From a virus, in IMG/VR virus record IMGVR_UViG_3300037504_000138, positions 1-30,169 of that record: DNA of 30,169 nucleotides. The stretch is one strand, 5' to 3'. The position numbers were made by a program, and so were the translations under genes. Under the pieces are notes generated by a model. That model did no database searches and was not told the DNA's origin. It saw only the letters and a list, made by a program, of their open reading frames with translations. Position 1 is the first letter of the stretch. Each line of letters begins with the position of its first letter. This document shows, piece by piece, positions 22,739 through 28,960 of this stretch.

Positions 22739-23178
22739 GACGATTACTGATACTTGCGCTCCTGCTCGTCGCTACGATTGCGGTAAGCCAGCAGGTCTAC
22801 TACGAGTCTACTCCAACGCTCGAATGGGACGCGGTTACTACGGATACAGACGGCAACGCATTCCTACCTGGTGATACGGTCGAGTACGAGGTGCTCTCAT
22901 GGGATATGGCGCAGGGTGACATTACCCTACAACCTGTCGCCGCCCTCTCATCGCTCGGTACAACCACCGCACTATCGATGCAGCTATCCTTTCCGTATCG
23001 GAGTGAGTGGGCCGTAGCAGTACGGACTCAGCACACCGACGGTGGCGGCAATGTAACGCTGTCAGACCCGGCATATAGCGTAGTGGAGGTGGATACCGCT
23101 TCCGGCCCTTTCTGGTATACCCCGGTGTTGACTTGGATACCGCAGCGCCCAACGGGCTTGCGGGATTCGGGGATGTAG
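22735..23178 (+). CDS. Secreted protein with signal peptide, function unknown
   Basis: A 147-residue protein with a clear signal peptide (MRRLLILALLLVATIAVSQQ), cleaved near residues 18-21. There is no lipobox cysteine. The mature part is beta-rich and reads like one Ig/fibronectin-III-type domain (TPTLEWDAVTTDTDGNAF, then VEYEVLSWD, EWAVAVRTQHTDGGGNVTLS). A signal peptide is unusual for a virion protein, so export by the host is likely. It precedes a beta-helix gene and may be a partner of that product. Confidence 0.7.
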   Translation: MRRLLILALLLVATIAVSQQVYYESTPTLEWDAVTTDTDGNAFLPGDTVEYEVLSWDMAQGDITLQPVAALSSLGTTTALSMQLSFPYRSEWAVAVRTQHTDGGGNVTLSDPAYSVVEVDTASGPFWYTPVLTWIPQRPTGLRDSGM

Positions 23179-23189
23179 AGGAGCCAGAC

Positions 23190-25010
23190 GTGGCAGAAGT
23201 TGTCCGATACGTAGATCCTGACGCTACGGGCTCTGGCGACGGTACAAGTTGGACAGATGCCTACACATCACTCTCTGCGTGGGAAGCAGCAGAACAGACC
23301 GATCTAGTAGCCGATGGTGATTGGCACCATGTGTACTGCCGCAGCTCGGGCGGTACTGCGGATAGTACGGCTGTCGTTATAGATGGGTGGACTACCGGGC
23401 CGAGCAATTACATTCTAATCGAGGCAGCGAGCGGAGACGAAGCAGTAAAAACTGGTATTGATACCTCGCGCTATCGGCTTACTGCAGCCTCTGGGAATGC
23501 TATAGAAAATCGGATTGATGATCTGACTATCCGGGGGATACAATTTGACTGCGCTGCTCTTGGCATCTATGCATCGAAGTGGCAAAACACATCTGCGGAT
23601 GTGACAATTGATCAGTGTTACCTCAAAACCGGCTCGGCTGGTATTACTGGATACGGGTCGAGTGTAACCATAAATGTCGAATCTTCTATAATAGTTGGAG
23701 ACGCAGCACCGAATTACGGTATCCATGCACAGGATGGTACATGGAATATCTACAACTGTGTTGTATATGGATACGATCACGGGCTTTACGAGGGAGCGAG
23801 TGGCCCGACAATCACCATAGAAAACTGTGCATTATTTTCGAATAACGATGATATTGAATCGGCTAACGCATCTGTAGACTACTGTGCCTCCGACGACGGC
23901 GACGGCACAAATTCGGTTAGTCCGAGCGGCAGTTCCTGGGCGAATGAGTTTGAGGACGCGGCGAACGGTGACTTTACCCTCCTTACGGGCGGCAACCTCG
24001 AAAACGGCGGAACGACAATCACGGGAGGGCCATCGACTGATATTGATGGTGACTCGTGGGATGCCACGCCGAGCATCGGGGCAGATGAGTACGTAGCGAG
24101 CGGCGGCGGGACGACGGTAAGCGCCGACTTACTCAGCGCTTCCGGTGAACTCCTCGCGCCAACCGTCACTGGTGCCGCGGCCGTAAGCGCCGACTTGCTG
24201 ACAGGCTCTGCCGAGCTCCTCGCTCCGACAGTAGCGGCCGCCGCACTTGTTCCGGCGGACCTCCTGTCTGCGACCGCCGAGCTCCCCGCCCCGACGGTCG
24301 CAGGAGCCGCCGTTGTCCGGGCTGACTTGCTGAGCGCGACGGCGGAACTACCCGCGCCGACGGTCACCGGTGCTGCTACGGTATCCGCTAACCTTCTCAC
24401 AGCCGAGGGGGCATTGCTGGCGCCGACGGTGCAGACCTCCGCCGGAGTCACGACGGATCTACTGACGGCAACAGCCGATCTACTGGAGCCGACCGTATCA
24501 GGCGGCGCTATCGTCTCTGCCGATCTCCTGAGTGCGACCGGCGAACTACTCGCGCCCACGGTATCGGCTTTCTCCGGTACGGTTGTCGTCGCTGATCTGC
24601 TCGAGGCAACTGCGAGCCTCTTCGACCCGACGGTAAGCGGCGCGGCGACGGTCTCGGCCGACCTGCTCACTGCCGAGGCCACACTACTCGCGCCAAGCAC
24701 TGCGGCGGGGCTCACCGTAGCAGCGGATCTCCTTACCGCCGGGGCGACTCTGCTCGCGCCATCGGTCGCGCTGACGGCAACGTTTGCGACGGATCTCCTG
24801 CAAGCTGACGCGGAGCTACTCGCGCCGAGCCTCGTCTATCAGGGTGGAGTGAGTGCCGATCTACTCACCGCGACGGCTACGCTACTCGCGCCGACGCTTA
24901 TCATGGGCGACGTATACACCGAGCAAATCACCGGTACCTCGAGCATCCAGACCGCAATCACCGGTACCTCGAGCATCCAGACCGCAATCACGGGGGAGAG
25001 TAGCCTATGA
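23190..25010 (+). CDS. Beta-helix protein with twelve ADLL..LLAPTV repeats
   Basis: A 606-residue protein. Start: GTG 23190 has AGGAG six bases upstream; the longer TTG 23133 start lies inside the previous gene. Residues 1-~300 look like a right-handed parallel beta-helix of adhesin/pectate-lyase type (YVDPDATGSGDGTSWTDAYT; LTIRGIQFDCAALGIY; VTINVESSIIVGDA; WNIYNCVVYGYDHGLY). Residues ~310-574 hold twelve ~22-residue repeats (VSADLLSATAELLAPTV type), then a tail with a duplicated ITGTSSIQTA unit. Part of the beta-helix DNA is AT-rich (23 of 60 GC at 23641-23700). A virion adhesin or depolymerase-like fibre is plausible; no catalytic residues identified. The stop overlaps the next ATG. Confidence 0.8.
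   Translation: MAEVVRYVDPDATGSGDGTSWTDAYTSLSAWEAAEQTDLVADGDWHHVYCRSSGGTADSTAVVIDGWTTGPSNYILIEAASGDEAVKTGIDTSRYRLTAASGNAIENRIDDLTIRGIQFDCAALGIYASKWQNTSADVTIDQCYLKTGSAGITGYGSSVTINVESSIIVGDAAPNYGIHAQDGTWNIYNCVVYGYDHGLYEGASGPTITIENCALFSNNDDIESANASVDYCASDDGDGTNSVSPSGSSWANEFEDAANGDFTLLTGGNLENGGTTITGGPSTDIDGDSWDATPSIGADEYVASGGGTTVSADLLSASGELLAPTVTGAAAVSADLLTGSAELLAPTVAAAALVPADLLSATAELPAPTVAGAAVVRADLLSATAELPAPTVTGAATVSANLLTAEGALLAPTVQTSAGVTTDLLTATADLLEPTVSGGAIVSADLLSATGELLAPTVSAFSGTVVVADLLEATASLFDPTVSGAATVSADLLTAEATLLAPSTAAGLTVAADLLTAGATLLAPSVALTATFATDLLQADAELLAPSLVYQGGVSADLLTATATLLAPTLIMGDVYTEQITGTSSIQTAITGTSSIQTAITGESSL
24117..24912 (+). repeat. Twelve tandem 66-base coding repeats
   Basis: Twelve units of about 22 codons encoding (V)xADLLxAxAxLLAPTVxGAA. 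Leu-Leu pairs and the LAPT segment are conserved while linkers vary (21-24 residues). The DNA has diverged more than the protein, so the array is old and held by selection on the protein. Confidence 0.85.
24926..24991 (+). repeat. Perfect 30-base tandem duplication
   Basis: Two identical 30-base units at 24926-24955 and 24956-24985, then a partial third (AATCAC). In frame, encoding ITGTSSIQTA twice and then ITGESSL. Complete identity indicates a recent duplication. Confidence 0.95.
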
Positions 25011-25288
25011 TAAAGCTCAATCAGCCCGCCCAACTCGCGCTCACGGTGAGCAACATGGACGGGGCAACCGGCGCTACGGTCAAATACCGCACGCCAACCG
25101 GAACGGAAGGCGAGTGGACGACCGGCGTCGCGATCGATGCGGGAGAGGGTACCGTAACGTATGACATCCCGGCGGACACGCTCAATGAAACAGGCAAGTG
25201 GTTGTTCGTGCCGGTGGTTACGATAGCCGGCGGCAATACATATCCAGGATCGGCGCACGCCGAATTCGTACACAACACCTACTCGTAG
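25007..25288 (+). CDS. Small beta-rich protein (Ig-like), function unknown
   Basis: A 93-residue protein overlapping the repeat-protein stop (ATGA). Alternating strands (QPAQLALTVSNMDGATGATV, VTYDIPADTLNETGKWLFVP) fit a single Ig-like or jelly-roll domain such as those in phage tip or baseplate proteins. It has no signal peptide. Probably works with the beta-helix protein, given the coupling. Confidence 0.7.
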   Translation: MIKLNQPAQLALTVSNMDGATGATVKYRTPTGTEGEWTTGVAIDAGEGTVTYDIPADTLNETGKWLFVPVVTIAGGNTYPGSAHAEFVHNTYS

Positions 25289-25297
25289 GAGGATCTG

Positions 25298-25720
25298 ATG
25301 GCATCCATCATCTACAATCGCGGACTGCAAATAGTCCAGGAAGGCTCGGCCGATCTTGACGCCGACACGCTCAAGGTCATGCTGCTCACCAGCTCGTACA
25401 CGCCGGACAAGACGCACAACGTGCTCGCAGACGTTTCGACGAACGAGGTAACCGGCTCCGGTTACACCGCAGGCGGCGCGACGCTCGCAAACGTGAGCGT
25501 AACCGAGGATGACGTCAATGACCGGGTGACGTTTGACGCAGACGACGTGACGTGGACGAGCGCCACGATAACCGCGCGGTACGCTGTGATCTACGACGAC
25601 ACGCTCGCGAGCGACCCGCTGCTATTCTGCTTCGATTTCGTCTCGGACCAGTCGTCAAGCGGCGCCGACTTCACAATCCAGTGGAACGCGGACGGGATAT
25701 TCCGCGTCGCGCAGGCGTAA
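25298..25720 (+). CDS. Conserved phage structural-type protein, function unknown
   Basis: A 140-residue protein with SD AGGAGG before ATG 25298. Its pattern is of a kind seen in many phages: LKVMLLTSSYTPDKTHNVLA, then a VSTNEVTGSGYTAGGATLAN stretch, VTFDADDVTWTSATITARYA, and YDDTLASDPLLFCFDF. Probably a beta-sandwich virion or fibre-associated protein. No enzymatic motif. Family function is not known to me. Confidence 0.75.
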   Translation: MASIIYNRGLQIVQEGSADLDADTLKVMLLTSSYTPDKTHNVLADVSTNEVTGSGYTAGGATLANVSVTEDDVNDRVTFDADDVTWTSATITARYAVIYDDTLASDPLLFCFDFVSDQSSSGADFTIQWNADGIFRVAQA

Positions 25721-25751
25721 GCAAAGCCGCAGCGCGGCGTGAGGAGATACC

Positions 25752-25895
25752 ATGAGGCGGTCAATTATCTGCGAGCACGAGTGGTCGCCGGTGGCGCAAG
25801 GGTCGGTGCGCGTCGAGTTTCGGCCGATGCGGAGCAAAACCGATGGCTCGGTGGTAGAGCGCGTTGTCGAGCGCCGGAGGTCTATGGTCGCATGA
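25752..25895 (+). CDS. 47-residue protein, function unknown
   Basis: A short gene with a good SD (GAGGAGA, ten bases before ATG 25752) and a stop overlapping the next start (ATGA), which supports translation. The product is basic (MRRSIICEHEWSPVAQGSV, FRPMRSKTDGSVVERVVERR). It includes a Cys/His pair (CEH) but no full zinc site. Confidence 0.55.
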   Translation: MRRSIICEHEWSPVAQGSVRVEFRPMRSKTDGSVVERVVERRRSMVA

Positions 25896-26257
25896 ACAAT
25901 ACCGAGTTCCAACGGTTTCGCTCTGAGCTCAACTCGAGAGCGCTGAACGTCGCTGATGAGAAAGCCAAGGGCTACGCGCGGACGGACGACCGGCTTCACA
26001 ACTTCAAGTGCGGCGGTGAGAAGTTCGGCACGCACCCGCTGACGCAGCTCCTCACTCACGCGGACAAGCACTATGACACGCTCTGCGCCTACGCCCGGCT
26101 ACTCAACTCAGGTGCAAATATCGGTGAGGCGGACGGCGAGCTCTGCGGCTCGGAGACGATAGAGAGCAGGATCGTCGACCTGCGCAATTACTGCGACTTG
26201 GCGGCGGCGATCCTGCACGAGGAACGGGAACGGTTCGACAACGCCGATTGCACCTAA
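25892..26257 (+). CDS. Small helical protein, possibly nucleotide-modification/MazG-like
   Basis: A 121-residue protein from ATG 25892; the open frame extends upstream to 25739 but that part overlaps the coupled 47-residue gene. Segments ARTDDRLHNFKCGGEKFGTH, LTHADKHYDTLC and ETIESRIVDLRNYCDLAAAI recall small phage proteins with an RLHNFK ... KH ... DxxNY pattern (DUF1599/all-alpha NTP-pyrophosphatase-like). That link is by memory of pattern and weak. Last gene before attP. Confidence 0.65.
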   Translation: MNNTEFQRFRSELNSRALNVADEKAKGYARTDDRLHNFKCGGEKFGTHPLTQLLTHADKHYDTLCAYARLLNSGANIGEADGELCGSETIESRIVDLRNYCDLAAAILHEERERFDNADCT

Positions 26258-26308
26258 TTGGTGCAGCGCGGAAAACGCGAAAAACCACACGGTCCGCACC
26301 TATCTATT

Positions 26309-26331
26309 TTGAACAGATTTTGAACGAAATC
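26309..26331 (+). repeat. Left integrase arm-type site candidate (paired TTGAAC)
   Basis: TTGAAC at 26309-26314 and 26320-26325 (11-bp period), then one base and AAATC. Spacing is identical to the right-hand pair at 26534-26556, so the two flank the att core symmetrically in arrangement and as direct repeats. Confidence 0.6.
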
Positions 26332-26414
26332 TTGTAACGAGCTGCGGGATATACCCGTTTCCGGGCCTCCTGTAATGATTTACATCGGCAGAACACCGTC
26401 AGTCCGGTCTGGCA

Positions 26415-26460
26415 ACGGTTCGGGACCGTGAGGTCGGCGGTTCAAATCCGCCCAGCCCGA
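26415..26460 (+). other. attP core: 3' part of tRNA-Pro(CGG)
   Basis: Reads as the 3' half of a tRNA: most of an anticodon arm with loop TTCGGGA (anticodon CGG, G37 as usual for proline), variable loop, T arm GGCGG-TTCAAAT-CCGCC (26436-26452), and acceptor strand CAGCCCG plus discriminator A, with no encoded CCA. The matching 5' acceptor strand CGGGCTG is absent, and the first anticodon-stem pair is A/G, so this is not a complete tRNA gene. It would restore the host tRNA 3' end on integration. Confidence 0.8.
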
Positions 26461-26493
26461 TAGAGTAAGTAACGACAGAGCAACGAGTTAGAC

Positions 26494-26516
26494 AAAGCGG
26501 CCTCACGGTCGCTTTT
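26494..26516 (+). terminator. Terminator downstream of the att-site tRNA fragment
   Basis: AAAGCGGCC (26494-26502), loop TCAC, GGTCGCTTT (26507-26515) with one G-T pair, then T. A typical tRNA-operon terminator that the phage probably carries so that the rebuilt host tRNA gene still ends properly. It also protects the integrase from late read-through. Confidence 0.75.
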
Positions 26517-26533
26517 CTCGTTTGCGGGCCAGA

Positions 26534-26556
26534 TTGAACGAGGATTGAACCAAATC
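26534..26556 (+). repeat. Right integrase arm-type site candidate (paired TTGAAC)
   Basis: TTGAAC at 26534-26539 and 26545-26550, then one base and AAATC, the same layout as at 26309. The second TTGAAC doubles as the -35 of the integrase promoter, which would allow self-repression by the integrase. Confidence 0.6.
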
Positions 26557-26574
26557 CCTAGGGAAGCGTAGAAT
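26545..26574 (+). promoter_or_regulatory. Candidate integrase promoter
   Basis: -35 TTGAAC (26545-26550), 18-base spacer, -10 TAGAAT (26569-26574; five of six match). The predicted start near 26581 lies before SD GGAGA and ATG 26594, and excludes ATG 26573 as start codon. Confidence 0.5.
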
Positions 26575-26593
26575 GTCGGCTGGAGAATGCCAA

Positions 26594-27793
26594 ATGAACG
26601 CCCGAATCTATCGCCCGACCGTCAACGGCGTGAAGCGCTGGGGCTACTGGTACGTGGATGAGGATGGCAAGAAGCGCCAGCGGATCGCGAACCCGGAGAC
26701 CGGTGATGGCTTTCGCACGCGCTCGGATGTCGATGCGTACTTACGCGAGCTCGACGCGAGGGAGGATCGCGCGAGCGACATCACCGTCGAGCGAATCGCC
26801 TCGTGGATTTTCGAGGAGGGTTCGCCCTGGCTTGAGCGGCAGAAGCGGAGGCGAGACGGCAGGCCACTCGCCGATGCGACACTGGCCGAGTACCGGCGCC
26901 ACGTGAGAAGCTACATCCTGCCCCGGTGGGCCCGCGTGCCGTTTCGCGGCCTCCGCCCGCGCGAGGTCGAGGACTGGTTGTACTCGCTGGACTGCAGTAA
27001 CCGCTACCGTATCAACATCTGGCAGACGTTCCGGCGTATCCTGGACGAGGCTGTGCGGAAAGATATCATCGCGGCAGTCCCGCGCGTGGAGCTGCCGGAA
27101 AAGCGCGCAAAGAAGACGCGGCGCGTACTCACGCCGGCAGAGCTCAAAGTTCTCTTTCCCCGAAGGGCTTCCGATCTCCGGGCGCTGTGGACTGACCACC
27201 GGCGGGGCGAGCCGCGCCATGCATGGCTGACCTTCGCCGCGCTATCTGCCGCGATGTTTCTTTGTGGGCTCCGTCCCCAGGAGGCCCGCGCGATCCACAC
27301 CGACCAGCTCGCTCTTGATATGGCTACGCTCCTTGTAACCCGGCAGATGACCGCGGGCAATGAGGTCGTGGAGTACGTCAAGGGTGGCACCGCAGAAAGT
27401 CCACGCTACCGGTTCGCGCTTATTCCGGCGATGGGGCTCTGGATCTTCCAGGAGCTCGTGGAAACCGTGCGGCCGGTCGACTTGGTATTCGCCTTCAAGG
27501 GCCGCGCGATCCGGCGCGAGTACCTGCGAGAGCGCTTACTTCGCACCGCGCAGCGGGCCGGGCTCCCGAGCCTCGACGGGTTCGCGCCGTACTCAGGGCG
27601 TGCGACATACATCACGTGCGTCCGGCCGCTACTCGACCCGGCGATGCTCCGCGCGATGGTCGGGCACTCATCGGATTCGACGACCGACATCTACGACCGG
27701 GCGGACCTGCTGGCGCGGGCGAGGCAGGTGCAGGGGACGGTCACGGCGATAGACGCGGCGCTTAGTCTTGGAGAGTCAGCACCAGACCAATAG
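26594..27793 (+). CDS. int: Tyrosine-family integrase
   Basis: A 399-residue site-specific recombinase for integration into tRNA-Pro. The N-terminal part (RPTVNGVKRWGYWYVDEDGK) is an AP2-like arm-binding type domain, followed by a core-binding SAM-like region (about 70-170) and the catalytic domain: R227 in CGLRPQEA, R336 in PYSGRATY, H358 in MVGHSS and nucleophile Y367 in DIYDRAD. The usual HxxR histidine is a tyrosine here (Y333). Start ATG 26594 is chosen over 26573 for its GGAGA SD and promoter. Its 3' end overlaps the convergent lipoprotein gene by 32 bases. Confidence 0.93.
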   Translation: MNARIYRPTVNGVKRWGYWYVDEDGKKRQRIANPETGDGFRTRSDVDAYLRELDAREDRASDITVERIASWIFEEGSPWLERQKRRRDGRPLADATLAEYRRHVRSYILPRWARVPFRGLRPREVEDWLYSLDCSNRYRINIWQTFRRILDEAVRKDIIAAVPRVELPEKRAKKTRRVLTPAELKVLFPRRASDLRALWTDHRRGEPRHAWLTFAALSAAMFLCGLRPQEARAIHTDQLALDMATLLVTRQMTAGNEVVEYVKGGTAESPRYRFALIPAMGLWIFQELVETVRPVDLVFAFKGRAIRREYLRERLLRTAQRAGLPSLDGFAPYSGRATYITCVRPLLDPAMLRAMVGHSSDSTTDIYDRADLLARARQVQGTVTAIDAALSLGESAPDQ

Positions 27794-28109
27794 AGATGCC
27801 GGAGACGGGATCGAGCACCAATGTATCGTCGCGAAACTCGTAGAGCATTTCAACCACACCGCCATCCTCATAGGTCAGGGTCAATCGCTCGTCGGTGTAC
27901 GCGTAGGTGCCTGGGTCGCTGTAGGTCTCGCCGGTCCAGAAATCCTCGCCTTCCTCGACAAACGTCATGTCTGAGGCAAACGAGTACGAGATGGGGCCGA
28001 GCGCCTCACCGGTCCAGGTCCCGACGAACGGGTTGCCGAGCTCGAGCACGTTGCACCCGCTGAGCAATGCCACGAGTGCGAGCGCACCGATTATCAGCTT
28101 GCGTATCAT
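27762..28109 (-). CDS. Small lipoprotein (lipocalin-like), probable lysogenic conversion gene
   Basis: A 115-residue lipoprotein on the minus strand, in the same direction as the repressor and so likely expressed in lysogens. The signal peptide ends in lipobox LLSGC (C19 lipidated). The mature part begins NVLELGNPFVGTWTGEALGP, where GTW is a lipocalin-like start, then beta strands (ERLTLTYEDGGVVEMLYEFR; DTLVLDPVSGISIGLVL). SD GGAGGAAGG precedes ATG. A surface moron for superinfection exclusion or host fitness is inferred. Its 3' end overlaps int. Confidence 0.78.
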   Translation of the reverse strand: MIRKLIIGALALVALLSGCNVLELGNPFVGTWTGEALGPISYSFASDMTFVEEGEDFWTGETYSDPGTYAYTDERLTLTYEDGGVVEMLYEFRDDTLVLDPVSGISIGLVLTLQD

Positions 28110-28127
28110 ATACCTTCCTCCTCAGAT

Positions 28128-28178
28128 GTATCCTTTCGGATAATGTAGAACGCCCTACGGCGTTCCGATAATGTCGAA
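28128..28178 (-). promoter_or_regulatory. Repeat and hairpin cluster before the lipoprotein gene
   Basis: On the minus strand two ACATTATC copies are each followed by a GAA-containing stretch, flanking a perfect hairpin GAACGCC-loop-GGCGTTC (28148-28165). They lie between the repressor stop and the lipoprotein start. Could be operator sites or a leader structure; no clear -35/-10 pair was found. Confidence 0.35.
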
Positions 28179-28196
28179 CATGGGCGGCGCTTTCGC

Positions 28197-28655
28197 TCAT
28201 CCGGCTTGTTCCTCTCTCTGAACGTCCCGTCGACCCTGCAAATATCCGTAGACCATCGTGTCGACTTTCTCGAGCACTTCGTCGTCGAGATCCGCCAGCT
28301 TGCTAACCAGATCGCGCAACGGGCGACGGACGGATACACGATAGGCCACCGGGTCGTGGACGTCCCCAGGGGCAACCTTCGCCTCGATCGATTGCAGGCG
28401 CTCGATGATGCTCTGCGTATTCGTCTGGGTAACCTCGCCGATAGCGTCCTCTGGCTTATCGACGCCGCCAAAAAAGAAGCGGGGGTCCACCGAAAACTCC
28501 CGACATATCGTGTCGACTAGCTGGGCGCTCACCTGTCGCTCCCCTCGCTCGGTCATCGAGACATTGGACTTCGTCATCCCTACCCGGGCGCCGAATTGCT
28601 CGCCGCTCAAGCCGAGATGATTGCGCAGTGTACGTATCCGCGCGCCAAAATCCAC
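28197..28655 (-). CDS. CI-like lysogeny repressor (HTH_3)
   Basis: A 152-residue repressor. The N-terminal helix-turn-helix (RIRTLRNHLGLSGEQFGARV, then GMTKSNVSMTERGERQVSAQ) is of the XRE/HTH_3 type. The C-terminal ~80 residues are helical (SIIERLQSIEAKVAPGD; LVSKLADLDDEVLEKVDTMV) and lack an S24 peptidase domain, so it is not cleaved like lambda CI and induction must work otherwise. Starts at GTG 28655 with SD GGGAG. It is transcribed away from the early genes, with a palindrome in the spacer of its own promoter. Confidence 0.88.
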   Translation of the reverse strand: MDFGARIRTLRNHLGLSGEQFGARVGMTKSNVSMTERGERQVSAQLVDTICREFSVDPRFFFGGVDKPEDAIGEVTQTNTQSIIERLQSIEAKVAPGDVHDPVAYRVSVRRPLRDLVSKLADLDDEVLEKVDTMVYGYLQGRRDVQREEQAG

Positions 28656-28685
28656 ATGATCTCCCTATTCCCCGCTCCCACAACC

Positions 28686-28715
28686 ACAATAGTTCACAAT
28701 GTGTGAACATGTCAA
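28686..28715 (-). promoter_or_regulatory. Repressor promoter (leftward)
   Basis: On the minus strand: TTGACA (28715-28710), 18-base spacer, TATTGT (28691-28686; four of six match). The start would fall about 24 bases before GTG 28655. The operator palindrome fills the spacer. Confidence 0.6.
28692..28708. promoter_or_regulatory. Repressor operator palindrome
   Basis: GTTCACAATGTGTGAAC is a perfect 7-3-7 inverted repeat in the divergent switch region. It lies between the -35 and -10 of the repressor promoter, so binding would repress the repressor itself. The hexamer CACAAT recurs as direct repeats at 28685, 28695, 28722 and 28747. Confidence 0.7.
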
Positions 28716-28734
28716 CAAATCCACAATCTTTTTC

Positions 28735-28763
28735 TTGACAGCAGAACACAATCAGTGTACTCT
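28735..28763 (+). promoter_or_regulatory. Early rightward promoter
   Basis: Perfect -35 TTGACA (28735-28740), 17-base spacer, -10 TACTCT (28758-28763). Expected start near 28770, only one to three bases before ATG 28772. The imperfect repeat ACAC-AATCA-GTGT (28746-28758) in the spacer may be a second operator. Confidence 0.7.
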
Positions 28764-28771
28764 GAGCACAG

Positions 28772-28960
28772 ATGAAGACGACGAAGAGCACGAAACGTGA
28801 ACGAGTTCCGAGGCTATGGGCGGTTGTTCCGGAGGATCTGCACAAGGACGTGAAGCTCTACGCCGTTACGCACGGCATCACCATGCAGGAGTTCGTGGCG
28901 CAGGCTGTAGCGGAAAAGCTCGAGCGAGAACGCCGAGACGAGATCGGGGCGGTGCGATGA
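28772..28960 (+). CDS. Ribbon-helix-helix-like early regulator (Cro-position)
   Basis: A 62-residue protein, first gene of the early operon, where Cro-type regulators sit. A basic N-terminal arm (KTTKSTKRERVPRLW) leads to VPEDLHKDVKLYAVTHGITM and QEFVAQAVAEKLERERRDE, a CopG/Arc-like strand-helix-helix pattern. There is no SD, and the promoter would give an almost leaderless mRNA. The stop overlaps the next ATG (ATGA). Confidence 0.65.
   Translation: MKTTKSTKRERVPRLWAVVPEDLHKDVKLYAVTHGITMQEFVAQAVAEKLERERRDEIGAVR

Larger units (their letters stand above)
26258..26593 (+). other. Intergenic attP region (336 bases without a gene)
   Basis: Contains, in order: an inverted repeat TGCACC-TAATT-GGTGCA over the upstream stop (26249-26265), a paired TTGAAC repeat (26309-26331), the tRNA-Pro 3' fragment (26415-26460), a terminator (26494-26516), a second paired TTGAAC repeat (26534-26556) and the integrase promoter. 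I see no further small gene. Confidence 0.8.

Noticed and set aside
23133-23189. Longer N-terminus for the beta-helix protein (TTG 23133)
   Set aside because: Overlaps the previous gene; GTG 23190 has AGGAG six bases upstream.
23525-23534. A further TGACTATCC inside the beta-helix gene
   Set aside because: Within coding sequence, no start codon or SD downstream at the conserved spacing; likely chance.
23879-24715. 278-residue Ser/Val/Ala-rich minus-strand frame
   Set aside because: Antisense to the ADLL repeat array; periodicity is inherited from the plus strand.
24117-24991. CRISPR array
   Set aside because: The repeats are contiguous, in frame and protein-coding, with no spacers; no cas genes occur in the window.
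26399-26460. A complete functional tRNA-Pro gene
   Set aside because: The 5' acceptor strand that must pair with CAGCCCG is missing and the first anticodon-stem pair is mismatched; only a D-arm-like stretch is seen upstream.
28006-28200. 64-residue minus-strand frame coupled to the repressor stop
   Set aside because: Overlaps the lipoprotein gene in another frame; Arg-rich composition and better signals for the lipoprotein.
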